Source of the DNA: Emergomyces orientalis
Taxonomy: Eukaryota; Ascomycota; Eurotiomycetes; Onygenales; Ajellomycetaceae
Direction: 5' to 3'
Assembly (NCBI GenBank): GCA_002110485.1
Contig: MOWL01000046.1
Coordinates: forward strand, 434,001 to 498,000
DNA length: 64,000 bases
The notes beneath the pieces are model-generated. The model was not told the origin of the DNA. It made no database searches and was given only the letters and a program-made list of their open reading frames with translations. The position numbers and the translations under genes were made by a program. Positions 24,843 through 37,058 of the stretch are shown piece by piece. The number at the start of each line of letters is the position of its first letter. Position 1 is the stretch's first letter.

Positions 24843-26855
24843 TGTTGCTTGCGTCTGAGAACGATTGGCTCCTCAGTCTGTCGAAGAGGGCCAGTTGAAG
24901 GACAAGATACTTCTGCCAGCGAAGAGAGAGACGGAAAAGATTAAAAAGGGGTGTAGCGTGGGAGGGAAAGGGAACTAAAGTTAACGATGAGATAGCTGGA
25001 ACCAGCCACAGAACTTTCGCTGTACGAGGTACTAGCGACTGTCCAAGGCAACCAATTATTTGTGTACCTCATGTGCAGAGCAGATATCTATCCCTTAGAT
25101 ATATTCAGCCCTTGGGAGGATGAGTTGAAGACTTGAGGTTGAGGTGAGGGTTTAGCTGAGTCAGAAGCCCTAATTCAGTTTTGGAACAGAACATTGAGAA
25201 GAGTAAAGGGGAGCCCCAGTTTAGAAATTTTGGGATACAAATATATCGCAGATATCTAAATAATGGTATTCTATGATGCTAGGAAAATGGGAGAAAAGGG
25301 CAGATCGCTAATAATTACATTTCAGGGGTGGTAAAAGTCACCCACCGCGCTTGGTGGCTATAAACAAACCCGAGGATATTTGAAGAGCATCCATGATATG
25401 ATTGACTCCATTTATTTATCATTGCTGCAATGTATGTAGAAGTGTTCTTGTGCAAAGGCTGCCAGTCCACTGTGAGGCCTAGAACATCCTGGATGGAATG
25501 GCAAATTGTCAAGCCACTTCTCCCACTCATGGGGAGAATACGTTTTAACTGGGATTTAGGCAGTTGAAGGCGAATCTCTGCCATCAAACTACCTCATGAG
25601 TGCTCCAAAAAAATAAAAAATAAAAAATAAAAAAAATACACAATTGGCTGCTGGATTACAGCGAAAGAGGACATCTAAACAGCTGGTTCATCCTCATCTG
25701 CCACAGAATGAACAGTCAACGTGTCCGCAACGAGGAACTGCCAGTTCTGGACAGAAATATTCCTCTAACTGTCTTGCTTGGATACAGCTGCCGATGTATA
25801 CTAACTACTATTCCAGCATCCTCTTCTCGCCTCCCTTCGTGTCTCTCATGTTTATCAACGAATGTATATCGCCGTTGATACCTTCATGGAAGAAGGCCTG
25901 GCTCAACGTGTATGGCCGTATCAGCCGCACTAACCACATACAGACTCGCATCTCACCTCCCGAGGTCCTCAAATCTTAAAACCTGGAGCACTTTCCGGAC
26001 ATCAATGGCGGACTTTGTTCAATCCCAGCGTGTATCGCTGCTAGCCATAAGTTTAGCAAGCTCTCTTCTGATGTTTGGCTGCTTCAGGCCTGAAATATAA
26101 CGCTGACGCCCCTGGCGAAGCCCAAACTGAAAAGCGCACAGATGGAGGAAGGATTCGCTTTGATTCCACTGGGGTGGCAGGTAGTGGCTTCGTTGAAGTC
26201 CCTCTTCGCTAACAGCGACTGGGCGACTCAGGGTGCCAGTGCCCCGTTTAATTTGAAGCTAAGAACGAGCGCCATACGAATATACGAGCTAAACTTTCCA
26301 CTTCTCAGTTGGGTCATGGGTATGATGAAGGGAGGTGGACTAGTCTTGATGTCTGGAGCTTCCGGTGCGAACCCATGGCGAGCTAGTTTCGCCACTTTCT
26401 TCTCATTTTCTTCATTTTCGTCTTCATTTTATGGTTGATACACCATAAAAATGGCACTGTCCGCACGATGATGAAAGTTCAGCCCCAGGCCACTTTTCCA
26501 ATCTCAATTTCCAACAAAAATAGAAGGGTCTCTCTCACCCCTCGCGCGGGGCAAACCTAATCCCCAACGGTGTCCACTTTCAGCCTTTCGGACCCTGAAA
26601 GTGAACCTCGTTTTTGATATTCCTCGCTAAACGTCGAAAGTTTGAGCTTCTTTTTGAGCTTCTTTTTGAGCTTCACCACCCATTTTTCGAGGGCTCTGAA
26701 GCCGTCATCGCGCAGTTGCTTAACGTTCAATTCTAGTTTCAAATGATTTCTAATTCCTCTACTTTCGTCTCATTCCTTTGACGAACGCCTTCCGACTTCT
26801 TTCTGCTGTACATATTCCCTCGCTATTCCCTTCTCTCTGGCCTTCAACTGGAGAT
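24843..26855. other. Intergenic, divergent upstream region
   Basis: 2.0 kb between the mannosyltransferase (minus) and the first acyltransferase (plus). Contains A/T runs with AAAAAATA units at about 25608-25640 and a 12-bp tandem repeat at 26644-26674. Open frames of 90-132 codons at 24546-26438 overlap one another and show no family features. An open frame in phase with the acyltransferase extends upstream to about 26778, but it has no ATG before 26856. Confidence 0.55.
26644..26674. repeat. 12-bp tandem repeat, about 2.6 copies
   Basis: The unit GAGCTTCTTTTT is repeated with no mismatch about 2.6 times, some 180 bp upstream of the acyltransferase start codon. On the minus strand it would read as repeated Lys-Lys-Leu-Lys, but no gene is supported there. 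It is probably a simple repeat in the promoter or leader. Confidence 0.7.
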
Positions 26856-28250
26856 ATGGTAGCCCTCCAATCACCCCGCCAAAGGGGGTTCGCCGCCGGT
26901 GCTTTCTCTCTCCTTCCAACCATCGTCCAGAACAGGATCGATCCCCGATCAAATAAACCGTCGAGGCCGGTCGGGAAAACCGCATATTTAGATGGCATCC
27001 GTGGTCTCGCTGCACTAGGCGTGGTAGTGCTGCATATGGTTTTGGGATTCTTCCCCAATTCCTCATATGCGTACAACGGATCCGAAGGACGCGATTCGAT
27101 CTTCCAATTGCCTTTTTTCCGTCTTCTCTACACCGGACAACCGACCATCTTCTTCTTCATATCAGGCTACGTCCTCTCTTTCGGCACGATCAAAAAATGC
27201 CGAAGCCAATCCTGGGGCTCGTTACAGCTGGACTTGAGCTCCAAGATATTCCGCCGCTTGTTCCGATTATATATCCCCTCCATAATCGCCACGTTTATCC
27301 CCATGTTTATGGTTAGCTTTAACCTGTTCCCCGCAGTCGCAAAGTTCGGGGATGATAGCATGCCACACCGCACCTTCGACATGGCCCCGCAGGAAGAGAC
27401 TTTTTTCCGCCAGTTCTGGCTCTGGTGCAAGACCATCCCACCCCTCTTCTGGCCCTTTGACTGGGAAAACTTTAGCCAAAACTCACCCTACGCCTACCAA
27501 CTATGGACCATCCCTGTGGAATTCCGTTGTTCAATGGTCCTCTTCCTCGTCCACGCAGCTTTCGCAAGATGCTCCGGCAAGACCCGATTAACCTTCAACG
27601 GCATCCTATCCCTCTACTTCCTCACCTTCGAGAAATGGGATGTATTCCTCTTTCTCGCCGGTGCATTCCTCGCTGAACTAGACGTCATCAAAGACGAAGC
27701 GGCGGAAGGCCGGCTCCCCAAAGTTGAAACTACAGACACAAAATTCAGAACTATCGCGCACTACACCCCGCCTGCATGGTTCATGGTCGCCAGCATGATC
27801 CTAGGACTCTGGATCCTCAGTGTCCCCGCCGCAGATATCTGGAACGCCTGGACATTCGCCGTACTAGAATGGTACGCACCGCGTACCTACACCGCCTACT
27901 TCCGCTTCTGGGATTCCGTCGGTACCGTAATCCTCATCTGGGCCATCACCGGTCTCCCATCTGTTCAGCGATTCTTCACCCGCCCCATCTTCCTCTACCT
28001 GGGAAACCTCTCCTTCTCGCTCTACCTGACACACACTGTCGTGCTGAAGTTCCTTTTATACCCCCTCATGCCGTGGCTATATGTGGTCATTGGATATCAG
28101 ACGACGTTTCAATACGGCTTGACCTTTGCTATTGGAGGGACACTGACCGTTTTACTCTCCTTTTGGGTTGCGGAGGTGTTTCAGCGGCATGTGGAGGAGC
28201 CGTCTGCTGTGTTTACGAAGTGGCTGGATACCCGATGTTCGTCGACATGA
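26856..28250 (+). CDS. Acyltransferase-3 family membrane protein (first copy)
   Basis: Polytopic membrane protein of the acyltransferase-3 family (PF01757, OafA-like), whose members move acyl groups such as acetyl onto sugars, lipids or small molecules. Single exon; the first ATG in frame is 26856, giving 464 residues. The diagnostic N-terminal motif YLDGIRGLAALGVVVLHM spans about residues 44-61 and includes the conserved His60. QPTIFFFISGYVLSF is the second conserved helix, and a conserved arginine-rich turn (FRRLFRLYIPS) follows. About ten hydrophobic segments continue to the end, including YLGNLSFSLYLTHTVV, which matches the family C-terminal helix with its LTH. In fungi such proteins often sit beside biosynthetic genes, but no cluster is visible here. 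Substrate unknown. Confidence 0.88.
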   Translation: MVALQSPRQRGFAAGAFSLLPTIVQNRIDPRSNKPSRPVGKTAYLDGIRGLAALGVVVLHMVLGFFPNSSYAYNGSEGRDSIFQLPFFRLLYTGQPTIFFFISGYVLSFGTIKKCRSQSWGSLQLDLSSKIFRRLFRLYIPSIIATFIPMFMVSFNLFPAVAKFGDDSMPHRTFDMAPQEETFFRQFWLWCKTIPPLFWPFDWENFSQNSPYAYQLWTIPVEFRCSMVLFLVHAAFARCSGKTRLTFNGILSLYFLTFEKWDVFLFLAGAFLAELDVIKDEAAEGRLPKVETTDTKFRTIAHYTPPAWFMVASMILGLWILSVPAADIWNAWTFAVLEWYAPRTYTAYFRFWDSVGTVILIWAITGLPSVQRFFTRPIFLYLGNLSFSLYLTHTVVLKFLLYPLMPWLYVVIGYQTTFQYGLTFAIGGTLTVLLSFWVAEVFQRHVEEPSAVFTKWLDTRCSST

Positions 28251-31200
28251 AGTGGAAGTCATTTTATTTCTTCCCCTTTTGCTACCACAAACTCACTGGA
28301 TTAACGCTTATCATTATCGATACGATAACTGGAATTTTTGAATTCTCTCCTTCTCTTTAAAAGGATCTGTATAAAAATTTCCTTACTTTTTTCGCTCTTG
28401 TTTATATTTTGTTCCATTATTATCCCCTTTTTGCTTGTGGGAAGCATAATCACAACTTTAGAATTTATTTATATGTATATTTGGAGTGTATATCGAAACT
28501 GTGAACTCCCATTATATACCCACAGCGACATGTTTTTTCTGGCACATTTTAATTTTCATCTTATGTGTTGTGTTTATTTATTTGCACACGAGCAATCATA
28601 GTGTTCACCTTTGTTTCAAGAATCTTCTAGTTTTTCATGCGCTTTACACTTAGCCCAGTTATTGGGTTTCTGTTTATGTTTATTTTTTCTCTAGATACTC
28701 GAACCTATCATAATATTATACTATCCATACTGCAGGTATATTGTTCATCCTGTTAAGATATTGGATGGGTCATATCATGTTGCTGAGCTTCTACCTATTC
28801 CCTTGCCGTCCGTATATGCTAGGGAGAAACCCTCGGAAACAGAAATCCATGTCATGTCGAGTCACACATTTGGCTCGCGAACTAGTAGGAACAAACAGGC
28901 TAAATGTCTGGAGGAGAACTTGACGTTTTTTGCTAAAATTAACGTTGTCCGAAGCCTGCCTTGCCCTCGTGTCTGTAAGTAACTAAATAAGCCGTGACGG
29001 CATGTCTGGATGAAGGCATGTATATGCCCCTTGGGTATGTACCTAGGTAGGTGCCGTTTGCTGTAAAACCACATGGAATGATAAGCTGCCCTTCCGACAT
29101 CCACAACCCATCCGAGAACGACCAATAGCCTCCGCAAGTAACCGGATGGAAGGTCCCCTGCGATAGATGACTCGGCCTGCATGCGATCAGGGGATCCATC
29201 GTCTCGTTCAAATGATATCGACGCTGTTAGTTCTGAGCTGTTCAGCTGAGTGAGACACGGTGAGAACCGTGTATCAAGTTCCTTTTCATCGTGACCAGTA
29301 ACCGGAGCACAGGGTTTTTGATTGCGGGATGGTGCTGGAGGCCTGCGACCTGGACGCACATTTTGTTCAGCAAAGACGCCTAGGGAGGCCGCCCAGGTAG
29401 CTTTTTTATACAGTTTTTTTTCATCTAACAACATAATTCAAACTTTTCAGAATGTCTGAGAAAACAGTTTGGCTTTATAGATAGAGCAGTGGCGTATTTC
29501 TGTCTAGAAAGTTGGTCGTATAGTTGAGCATGGTGCACAAAAGTGTCATCATGACTCCGTTTCAACTTACCTCCAAGAAATTTTTAGAAGAAACATACTG
29601 CTGGAAAACATCCTGGAGGAAATAGATATCAACATCCAGAAGCTTTGCAAGACAGGCTCTTCCAGGCAATTTACCAGCATAGGGACAATCTCTCTCCGCA
29701 CCGCATCTGTAAGGTAGACCACGACGGCAAATTTTCGACGGCTGCTTGCGAAAAAAAAAAATCCCCCCAGCTATCATACAAGGAGCTCGGATCACGAACA
29801 CCCATTATGGCGGGAACGCATGGAAGAAAAGTGGCAGCTCGAGCATGAAGGGCACAGCAGCGAAGCCCAAATCCCCTCAAATATTTGTCGGGAGCGTCGG
29901 ATCAGGCAATACGGTGGTGAACCCCGGTGAGCACGGGGGCATGATTGCCAAAGCCCACGGTCTTTTTGCATTTGAGTCGGAAGCCGTAAGGGTGCGGTGT
30001 GAGTTTCCGTGCTGTATCGTCGTCAAGACCGCCTGTGATTATGCAGAGAGCCACAAGAACGATACTTGGTAGGGCTTCGCCGCCGCGACGGCCGTGTCGG
30101 CCAAGAAAGCGTTGTTGCTTGAGCCATTTCAAACAGTAACACTCTTTGCTAGGACGACATAAATCGGGAGAAGTATTGGGTGTACACGACCACCGTGGAC
30201 ATAGAGGATATTATAGGTAGACCCATAAATTAGGAGCTTTACGGGCACTATTTGACCTGACGGACAACGTTTTGTTCTCCCCTGGTTGGATAATGTTACC
30301 GGTAATCTATATATATTAACGGACAATGAGTTGTTCTTGATATACTCCTCTTTTCCCTCTCATTGCCTTATGACCAAATATTTTCATTGCTAGAATCAAC
30401 GATTATCTTTGTTATATTGTTTTAACTATGTAGTATATACGGAGCACATGTAAAGAAATTAAAAACCAGGGAGAACTGATACAGATATTGAAAAGTTATC
30501 AATTGTTTCCGAGGGCATAAAAGTCTCCACAGAGGGACAATCAGGGACAATCCGATCTCATGGCTTTTCACTAGCGAATTGAATTGATCACGTCAAAAAA
30601 AAATTCAAGAAACGTATCTTTTTCTTCTCCATTTCCTTTATTTTTGTTTATGGCCACCTTTCTTGCCCAAACGAAAATTATATCTTCCCTAGTGGATCGG
30701 TTATCAACCAAATCGCCAGATAACAAGGAGGCGAAAGGTACACCCCTGGGTAACAGGATACCGCACAAGGGATGTGAAGTTACTCAGATTCCTGAATGCA
30801 GCCAGCAATGGGAGAAGGGAAAACAAAATACAAATTTAAAAAGAAAAGAGAAAAAGACCAAGAAAGAGAAAGACAAGGTCAATGATTCTCCAAGTAGCTA
30901 CATTTTTCAGGGAGAAAATCACCACGTAAAAGAAAAAGAATGATGGAAGCAGAAAAGGATATTTCCCTGAAAGCCACCTGTGGTGCTCAGTTGTACTTTT
31001 CTTTCTTTCTTTTCTTTTTTCAATTCCCAAGTTCTGCCCAGGAGTTGCGAACTCGGTCTGTTTCCAAGGTTGATGTTTATTATCCTTGGACAGAGTATAT
31101 ACCCCATGGAGTGGCTTGATACAGGGTTCCTTATCTGGCCACTTATCGGTTTTGAGTTATTCTGTTTCTCCAGCAGCAGTATCTGCATACGTTATCGACA

Positions 31201-32141
31201 CAAAAAAAACACAGGGCACACAGGCAGGCCACATGGCGTATTGTTTTGCATAATCCCCTTATCGATCAAGCGCAAGTAGTAATAGATATCATACGTCCTT
31301 TATTTCATGGAATATAGTCAATTTATATCGTTCCAACAGCCGGTCGCACAGCCGCGTCGTCGTAGATGTGTGCAAATGCCTGGAGTTCGAGCAAGTTTGG
31401 TCTTGCGCGGCAGTGCAACCAGTTTTGTTGGAGGCAAACCAAGTTTGAATATCTGATGCCTAGTGCTGTAGATCAGGGGCCCAACCTGATATCAAAGTGT
31501 CCGTCATAGGATTTTGAAAAGGGGACAGGCTAGCAGGAATATATATTGGGAGTAGTTACGGGAACAGAGTGCACATACATGGCACACATCGTATTTATTA
31601 GTATCCCGAAGGTTGACGTCGTTCGGGATAGATAAAGTATAAACTCTCTCGTTTGCCAGGCACAGTTTTTCTCGGTTGCTCGCTTGGAATGATCTTGGGT
31701 GTCTCAGGCCATCAGGATGTGTGGGTCAAACTGCGTAGATTGGCCAAACCCTGAAGAATTAAATATTTAGCCTCAAGCCTTGATCTCGGTGTCTCACATT
31801 ATCACCATCTTCACATCTTGACATCTTTGCCGGCGCCTCCAACAGCGGCTTACCGATTATCTGGGGCTTTGGACACTCTTTACTGTTATTTATATCCGAC
31901 TGGTCTATCTTTACAATCTCGACCCGTTCGTTGGTCTATTAGTTTACACTTTTCCTTGCTCGCCACCCCCCCAACTGCCCTCGATCCCCCTTGAGATCGA
32001 TCCCGCTCCCCCTCGCTCAGAGTACAGCACATTGGATACTCCATTAACAATTCCCAAGAAATCCGTATTATTATTGATGGAAACAGGAGAGAGTTCTCGT
32101 CGCATTTCACTTCTAATGATATAATACACATCTCCTCCACA
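28251..32141. other. 3.9 kb gene-poor stretch between the two acyltransferases
   Basis: No convincing gene. T-rich 3' flank to about 28700. Then mixed-composition DNA holds many overlapping frames of 60-190 codons on both strands, the longest on minus at 28862-29434. A TACCTAGGTA palindrome lies at about 29039. Purine-rich and pyrimidine-rich tracts occur at 30830-31020. The last 350 bp (31790-32141) are CT-rich and likely the promoter and leader of the second acyltransferase. Decayed mobile DNA is possible but not shown. Confidence 0.5.
28862..29434 (-). other. Unassigned open frame, 190 codons
   Basis: Longest uninterrupted ATG-started frame in the gap between the acyltransferases. The product would be basic, with no signal peptide, no domain I recognise and no repeat structure. 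Shorter frames overlap it on both strands, which is usual for non-coding DNA of this composition. I list it only because of its length; it is more likely chance or a relic than a gene. Confidence 0.15.
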
Positions 32142-33695
32142 ATGTTCGCCCGTGTCTCCCGTCCGTTCTCCTCCCTCCTCTCTATTCTCCCTCATACACC
32201 CACAACCATGGCTTCCCCTAGAAAGAGAGACGACAATTGGGTCGATGTATGTATCTTCTTCATTTTCTCTTTAATATCCCCATCTAACTTTATTCGATAT
32301 CTCGAACATTTTATCTAATGCACGCTTTCCTGCTCTCTAGGGTCTCCGTGGTGCTGCGTCTTTCATCGTCGTTACCGGCCATATATGCAGTTCATTCGTT
32401 CCTTTTTTACACAACCCCACCGCCAAAGAGGGTGCTGGGCCTCTGTTCTTCCAGCTCCCTTTTGTTAGACTCATTGTAGGCGGGCGTGCTGCCGTGGCTA
32501 TCTTTTTTATCATTACCGGCTTCGTCAACTCACTCAATCCTGTCAAGAATGCCCGCGCAAACAACACCTCGGTGGCCCTGGTCAATCTGGCAAGGAGCAC
32601 ATTCACCCGCTCTGGCCGGCTAGTGCTGCCAACAGCCATTGCTACTTGCATCGCTTGGCTCCTGGCTCAACTTGGTGCTTTTCACATGGCTTCGCGGATC
32701 GATGCGGGCTGGATTCGGGGAGGCGCCCATCCCCCCGATGCGTCTTTTGGAGAAGCTCTAATGAAACTGCTCCGTGCTTTGACTCTATTTTGGCATAGTG
32801 GTCCAGGTGAATATGATGCGACACACTGGACACTTGTATATTTCTTGCAAGGTTCATTCCGGGTCTATTTGGCTCTCTTGGCCATGATGCTTCTCACAAC
32901 GCGGTATTGGCGCCTTGTCAGCGCATTTCTTTACGTCTGGTGTTGGTTTATCGGAGACTGTAAGCATCCCCCCTTTTTTGCGCACAATTAACTTTCTCAG
33001 TCTCATCATTCAGATCCCAAACTAATATACTTACCAATCTAGATATTGTTGGAATAAACATCTTCGCAGGCCTCTTACTTGCACAACTCCAGGTGGATAT
33101 TGGCTCTCGTGCTACATCCTTGCTTCCCAAGCCCGTACCTTCACTCATCATCATCATTGGCCTTTTCATGTGTAGCTTCCCACAACAAAATGCAGAGTGG
33201 GCCTACTGGTCACGAACCATGAAGGAGTCCATGCAACAAGTTATCCCTTTGCACACTGATATATCTCGCTACTGGGTTTCTGTCGGGACCACAACCCTCA
33301 TGATTGGCATTTTTTTCTCCCGCAACGCTAGAAAAGTCCTAACCCACCCAGTATTCAATTTCCTCGGCCGAGTCTCTTTCCCCGTCTATCTGATACACAA
33401 CACGCTCATGCGGACCATACTTGTCTGGCTGATATATGGCCATTCAGCAGCAACCACCCCGAAATCAGATGCTCAGGGGAACACCATAGAACTGCATCGG
33501 CCAGGTCCATTTGCGTTCCTGTTCATTCTTCCGATCTTTTACGCCATCCTATACGCCGTTGCGTACGCGTGGATTCTCTACGTGGATCCCCTATGCGCGA
33601 AAGCTGTGGACTTGATGAAGAATGTAATGTTCAGGGAAGAAGAACTACAACCACAAACTGAGAAATCCATCCCTCTGACGGCGGTGGTGGCCTAA
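32142..33695 (+). CDS. Acyltransferase-3 family membrane protein (second copy)
   Basis: A second acyltransferase-3 protein, on the same strand as the first. Three exons: 32142-32246, 32341-32959 and 33043-33695, giving 458 residues. A second ATG at 32208 has a stronger context (ACCATGG) and would give 436. The first splice builds the diagnostic NWVDGLRGAASFIVVTGHI, with the conserved His at residue 49. AAVAIFFIITGFVNSLNP is the second conserved helix, followed by arginines in STFTRSGRLVLPT. The last splice joins GD to YIVGINIFAGLLLAQL. Near the end, FLGRVSFPVYLIHNTLM matches the family C-terminal helix. It is clearly divergent from the first copy, and the gene structures differ (intronless against two introns), so recent tandem duplication is unlikely. 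Substrate unknown. Confidence 0.88.
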
Positions 33696-35501
33696 GAACA
33701 GCCTTTTTTTCCCTTTTCTTTTTCGAATCGCATACGCAAAACGGCTGGGAAACCACACTTTCCTTACAACAAAATGTTGGCCCCTGCTGAGGAGTATCAT
33801 TACATATATCGGAGATATTTTGGAGATTATTGATCCTTTTTTACATAACACACAAGGGGGATAGGGGGAAGGGGGAGCTAGACACATTTTCACCTCCTCT
33901 TACCCCCTGAACTTAGAATTCCTTTAAATATGGCGGTTTAGCCGCCGAGGGATACGAATTTGCTCTTCGGGGCATGATTTAAAGCACTGGTATCATGCCA
34001 GTTGCAGATTTCAACTTCGAGCCGAAGCAGAGAACTTTAGCAGCTAATGGAGAAATTATTATGCAAGGGGGGCCAAACGATATTTTTTTTGGTTTATATA
34101 CTCGCCGCGTCGTCTATAGCTATCAGGACGTGCACATGGGCAGGTGTTCGTTGGATGTACATTACCCGTCATGGGATTTTACTTTTGCCCCACAGAATAT
34201 TTCTCTGCGTGGAGCTGGTTAGCTGACTGGCTGTCAATTTCATCTAACGGCTTTTATTATCATTTTCTTCTTTCTCTCTTTTTTGTTTCAGTTTCCAATC
34301 TTTCAATTTTTCAATATTTTTTGTTCCGTCATTTTCTTTTTCATTTTCATATCCTTTTTTAGGATGTTCTCTATTCATTCTTCTTCCAATATCTGAAACC
34401 TAAGTTTTTAGATATTACATTTCCTGGTTTCTTTTTGTATATTGCCCTTCTTATATCTCATACCTTATCTTTTATTTTATTTTATTTCTTTTTTCATTTC
34501 CTTCGAAACACCTGTTGACTTTTCTGTCCTGACATATACTTACCACTTGATTCGACATCTTTGCTTCCTTTTCGAAATTTTTGCATGCCTATAACGCCAT
34601 TTGTAGATACGGAGGTGTTCACATCTTCGAGGAACTATTTTATGGGTTCTATAGTCAATAATTCACACAATGACATCTGATAATTAGCATTTGATATTAC
34701 CTTCTACCTCCGTGGGCGTTCAACCTCTCGGCGTTCCTTATTTAAATAATAACATTGAAAACGAAAAATAAATTTGAATCGCAGGAAAGTTATCTTTAAC
34801 TGAATACTAAACTCAAGAACAGACCAAAAAAAAGGGGTGGGGGGGATTAACTGAACAAAAAAAGTCTGGTGAAAAAAAAGGGGCGAAAGGTAAAATAAAG
34901 TGAAAGATCTTTAAGAATGACAAAATTAGAAGTAGAAGAGAAGAAAGAGCAGACGGAGGGTGGGAATGAGGATAGGAAAGCGAGCGGGCTAATGAGGACG
35001 AAAGGTGGGCGAATGAGATGGGATGGGGTTATGTGTGGATCTGAACAGATGCCTAAATGAAAAATCGATAAGGGCTCGCGTGTAGTAGGCGTCAGATAAC
35101 GGCTCACTTCGTGCGTATCGATCGAGGTGTGGTGCCCAGTTGGTGCGCTAGTATACTGGGATATAGATATACCCGCATCCAAACCCCAAAACCCATTCGT
35201 CACTTCCATTCCGTGTATTGTATAATAAAAAGCAGTTAGCCAGTCGTTGAAAGAGCTCCTCTCTGCTCCGCGCCGTTGCATTTCAGTTGCTTAAGGCCAA
35301 TATCAAAGGATAGATTCGAATATCGTATCTTTATCTTTTTCCTCTGTGAATGGACGAAAATGGCCAAATGCAGACATCACATCTTATCCTCATTCCCATT
35401 CGCACTCCCATCCACATCCCGCCTTCGCGCACCGCACCACGCCGCACGCAACCTTATAACTCTCATCATCCAATTCACCAAAGTTCTCAAACCCCAAATG
35501 T
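33696..35501. other. Intergenic between convergent genes
   Basis: 1.8 kb of T-rich then A-rich sequence, forming the 3' flanks of the second acyltransferase (plus) and clathrin light chain (minus). Long TTTTC/TTTCA runs occur at 34250-34520. No coding frame of note; the minus-strand 144-codon frame at 34847-35281 is low-complexity and overlaps the clathrin 3' flank. Confidence 0.6.
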
Positions 35502-36482
35502 TCAAAACCCCGCAGCCCCTGGCGCCCCTTGATCCTTCTTCAACTCAATAAGCAACTCGCGAAACCTCTCCTTACCTGACCCACTCGCACCGCCTTTCAA
35601 TCCTTTCCCACTAACATCCACCAATTTCGCAATGCGCTCCCAGCTGGTGCCTCCTGCAGCCGTATCCTCGCGGTTCTCCAAGAACTCTTCTGCCTCCTTG
35701 CGCGTTCGCTCCTTGGCGCGGTCTGTGCGCTTGTTATAGGATTCGTAGTAGTCGTCGATGTCCTGTTGGGCCTTGGCGATGGTCGATGCTTTGCGCTCGG
35801 CGGAGGCGGCGGCGCGGCGTGTGAGTTCTTCATCGCGTTTTATGCGCCATTCGCTGGGTGAGTGGGGGACGGGTTAGATGGTGTGGCTGTAGTTTACGGT
35901 TGAGGGGATAGGTGGGGTGGGGGAAGCTTACCGGACTGCTTCTGGCTCTTCTTCTGGTTGGGTGTATGTAGAGTATGAAGGTTGGAAAGCTGAGCTTGTG
36001 CCTGTGATGGTCCCGCCTGGTGCAACTTGCTGTATATAAAATGAGATTAGAGCGTTATTTCTTTGAGCATTGGATAGGTTCTGTACCTCATTCTGTGATT
36101 CAAGGGCGGGAAATGACGATTCAAAACCACCCATTATATCTCCGCCCTCACTATTGCCTGGATGATATTCGTTGCCTTCTCCACCGCCCAGCAAATCATC
36201 TTCTACAGCATCTTCCACTGTGGCAGATGTCTGGAGTTGGTCATTTGGAGTAGCGAACTGATCTGCGTCGTCGCCCAGGAGAGCACGTTCGCGGGTTAGA
36301 AAGTCGTTGCCCTCAGCAGCAGATCCTCCTGGGCTGCCGTTGGTGCCTGTGGGTTCAGTTTGACCTATGATTTTCAATACCGCAAGTTAGAAGGGGTTTT
36401 TTCATTTATTCTTTTGAAATGTAGATGGAGGGTATATCATACCGGCGGAGAAGTCGTCGAGAGATGGGAACCGGTCAGCCAT
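35502..36482 (-). CDS. CLC1: Clathrin light chain
   Basis: Regulatory light chain of clathrin triskelia, acting on coated vesicles at the plasma membrane and trans-Golgi/endosomes. Four exons on minus: 36482-36443, 36364-36087, 36029-35932 and 35853-35502, giving 255 residues. The short first exon encodes MADRFPSLDDFSAG, the typical fungal start. Splicing out a 57 bp intron creates the conserved SQNEQVAPGGTITG; the intron is a multiple of three with no stop. The last exon reads EWRIKRDEELTRRAAASAER, the helical heavy-chain-binding segment with Trp-Arg. The C-terminal RFRELLIELKKDQ is also typical, and the chain ends GAPGAAGF. It shares a 576 bp spacer with the divergent RTT103 gene. Confidence 0.95.
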
Positions 36483-37058
36483 GATGGAGGTGGAGGGAGG
36501 GGAGGGAGGAAGTGCACTACGATATGGAGGAGGAATTAGGCAGCCAATTGAGGAGTGAATGATGTAGGATATAGCTGGAGTTGAGGGGGATAATCGCAGG
36601 TATTTGCTTGTTAGTTGAGATAAAATAGCTGGAGGATGATGTAGAGACAGATATGGGAAGATGTAAGGCGGTTGCAATATTGCAGGCGCAGGGGGATTCT
36701 GCCGCCGATCAATGGCCAAGGCGGTGAACCCCGGCCAGCAACCATATTATTCTTAATTGTTGTTGATGCTGATGATTTAATCGCGGCTTCATTTTGCTAT
36801 TTTATTTTACTTTACTTTATTTTATTTATCTTGATATATTCCAGACAATGATGACAAGGTGAATGCTCACTCTTAGCTGTTATCTGTCATCGTCTCTTAT
36901 ATTCTGCAATACTTCACTCTGTGCTATTCCATCTCCACTCCAATATCCAGCTCCAGCCTCTTATCTCTATACCAACAAAGCACCCCAAGATTTTGCTGGT
37001 TTTGACAGCTCGACACTGGCCTCCCCACCCGGCCTCAAGCCAAAAACCCCCTCGTACG
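36483..37058. promoter_or_regulatory. Divergent promoter region, clathrin light chain and RTT103
   Basis: A 576 bp spacer between two start codons facing away from each other, so it carries both promoters. It includes a TTTTATTTTACTTTACTTTA-like T-rich tract at about 36795-36830 and pyrimidine-rich sequence toward the RTT103 start. Specific factor sites are not claimed. Confidence 0.6.

Noticed and set aside
25315..26438. Several frames of 90-111 codons as a small gene
   Set aside because: Different strands and phases, no splice sites joining them into anything recognisable.
26778..26855. Extension of the first acyltransferase upstream to 26778
   Set aside because: Begins at TTG with no ATG before 26856; the extra residues are not needed for the family motif.
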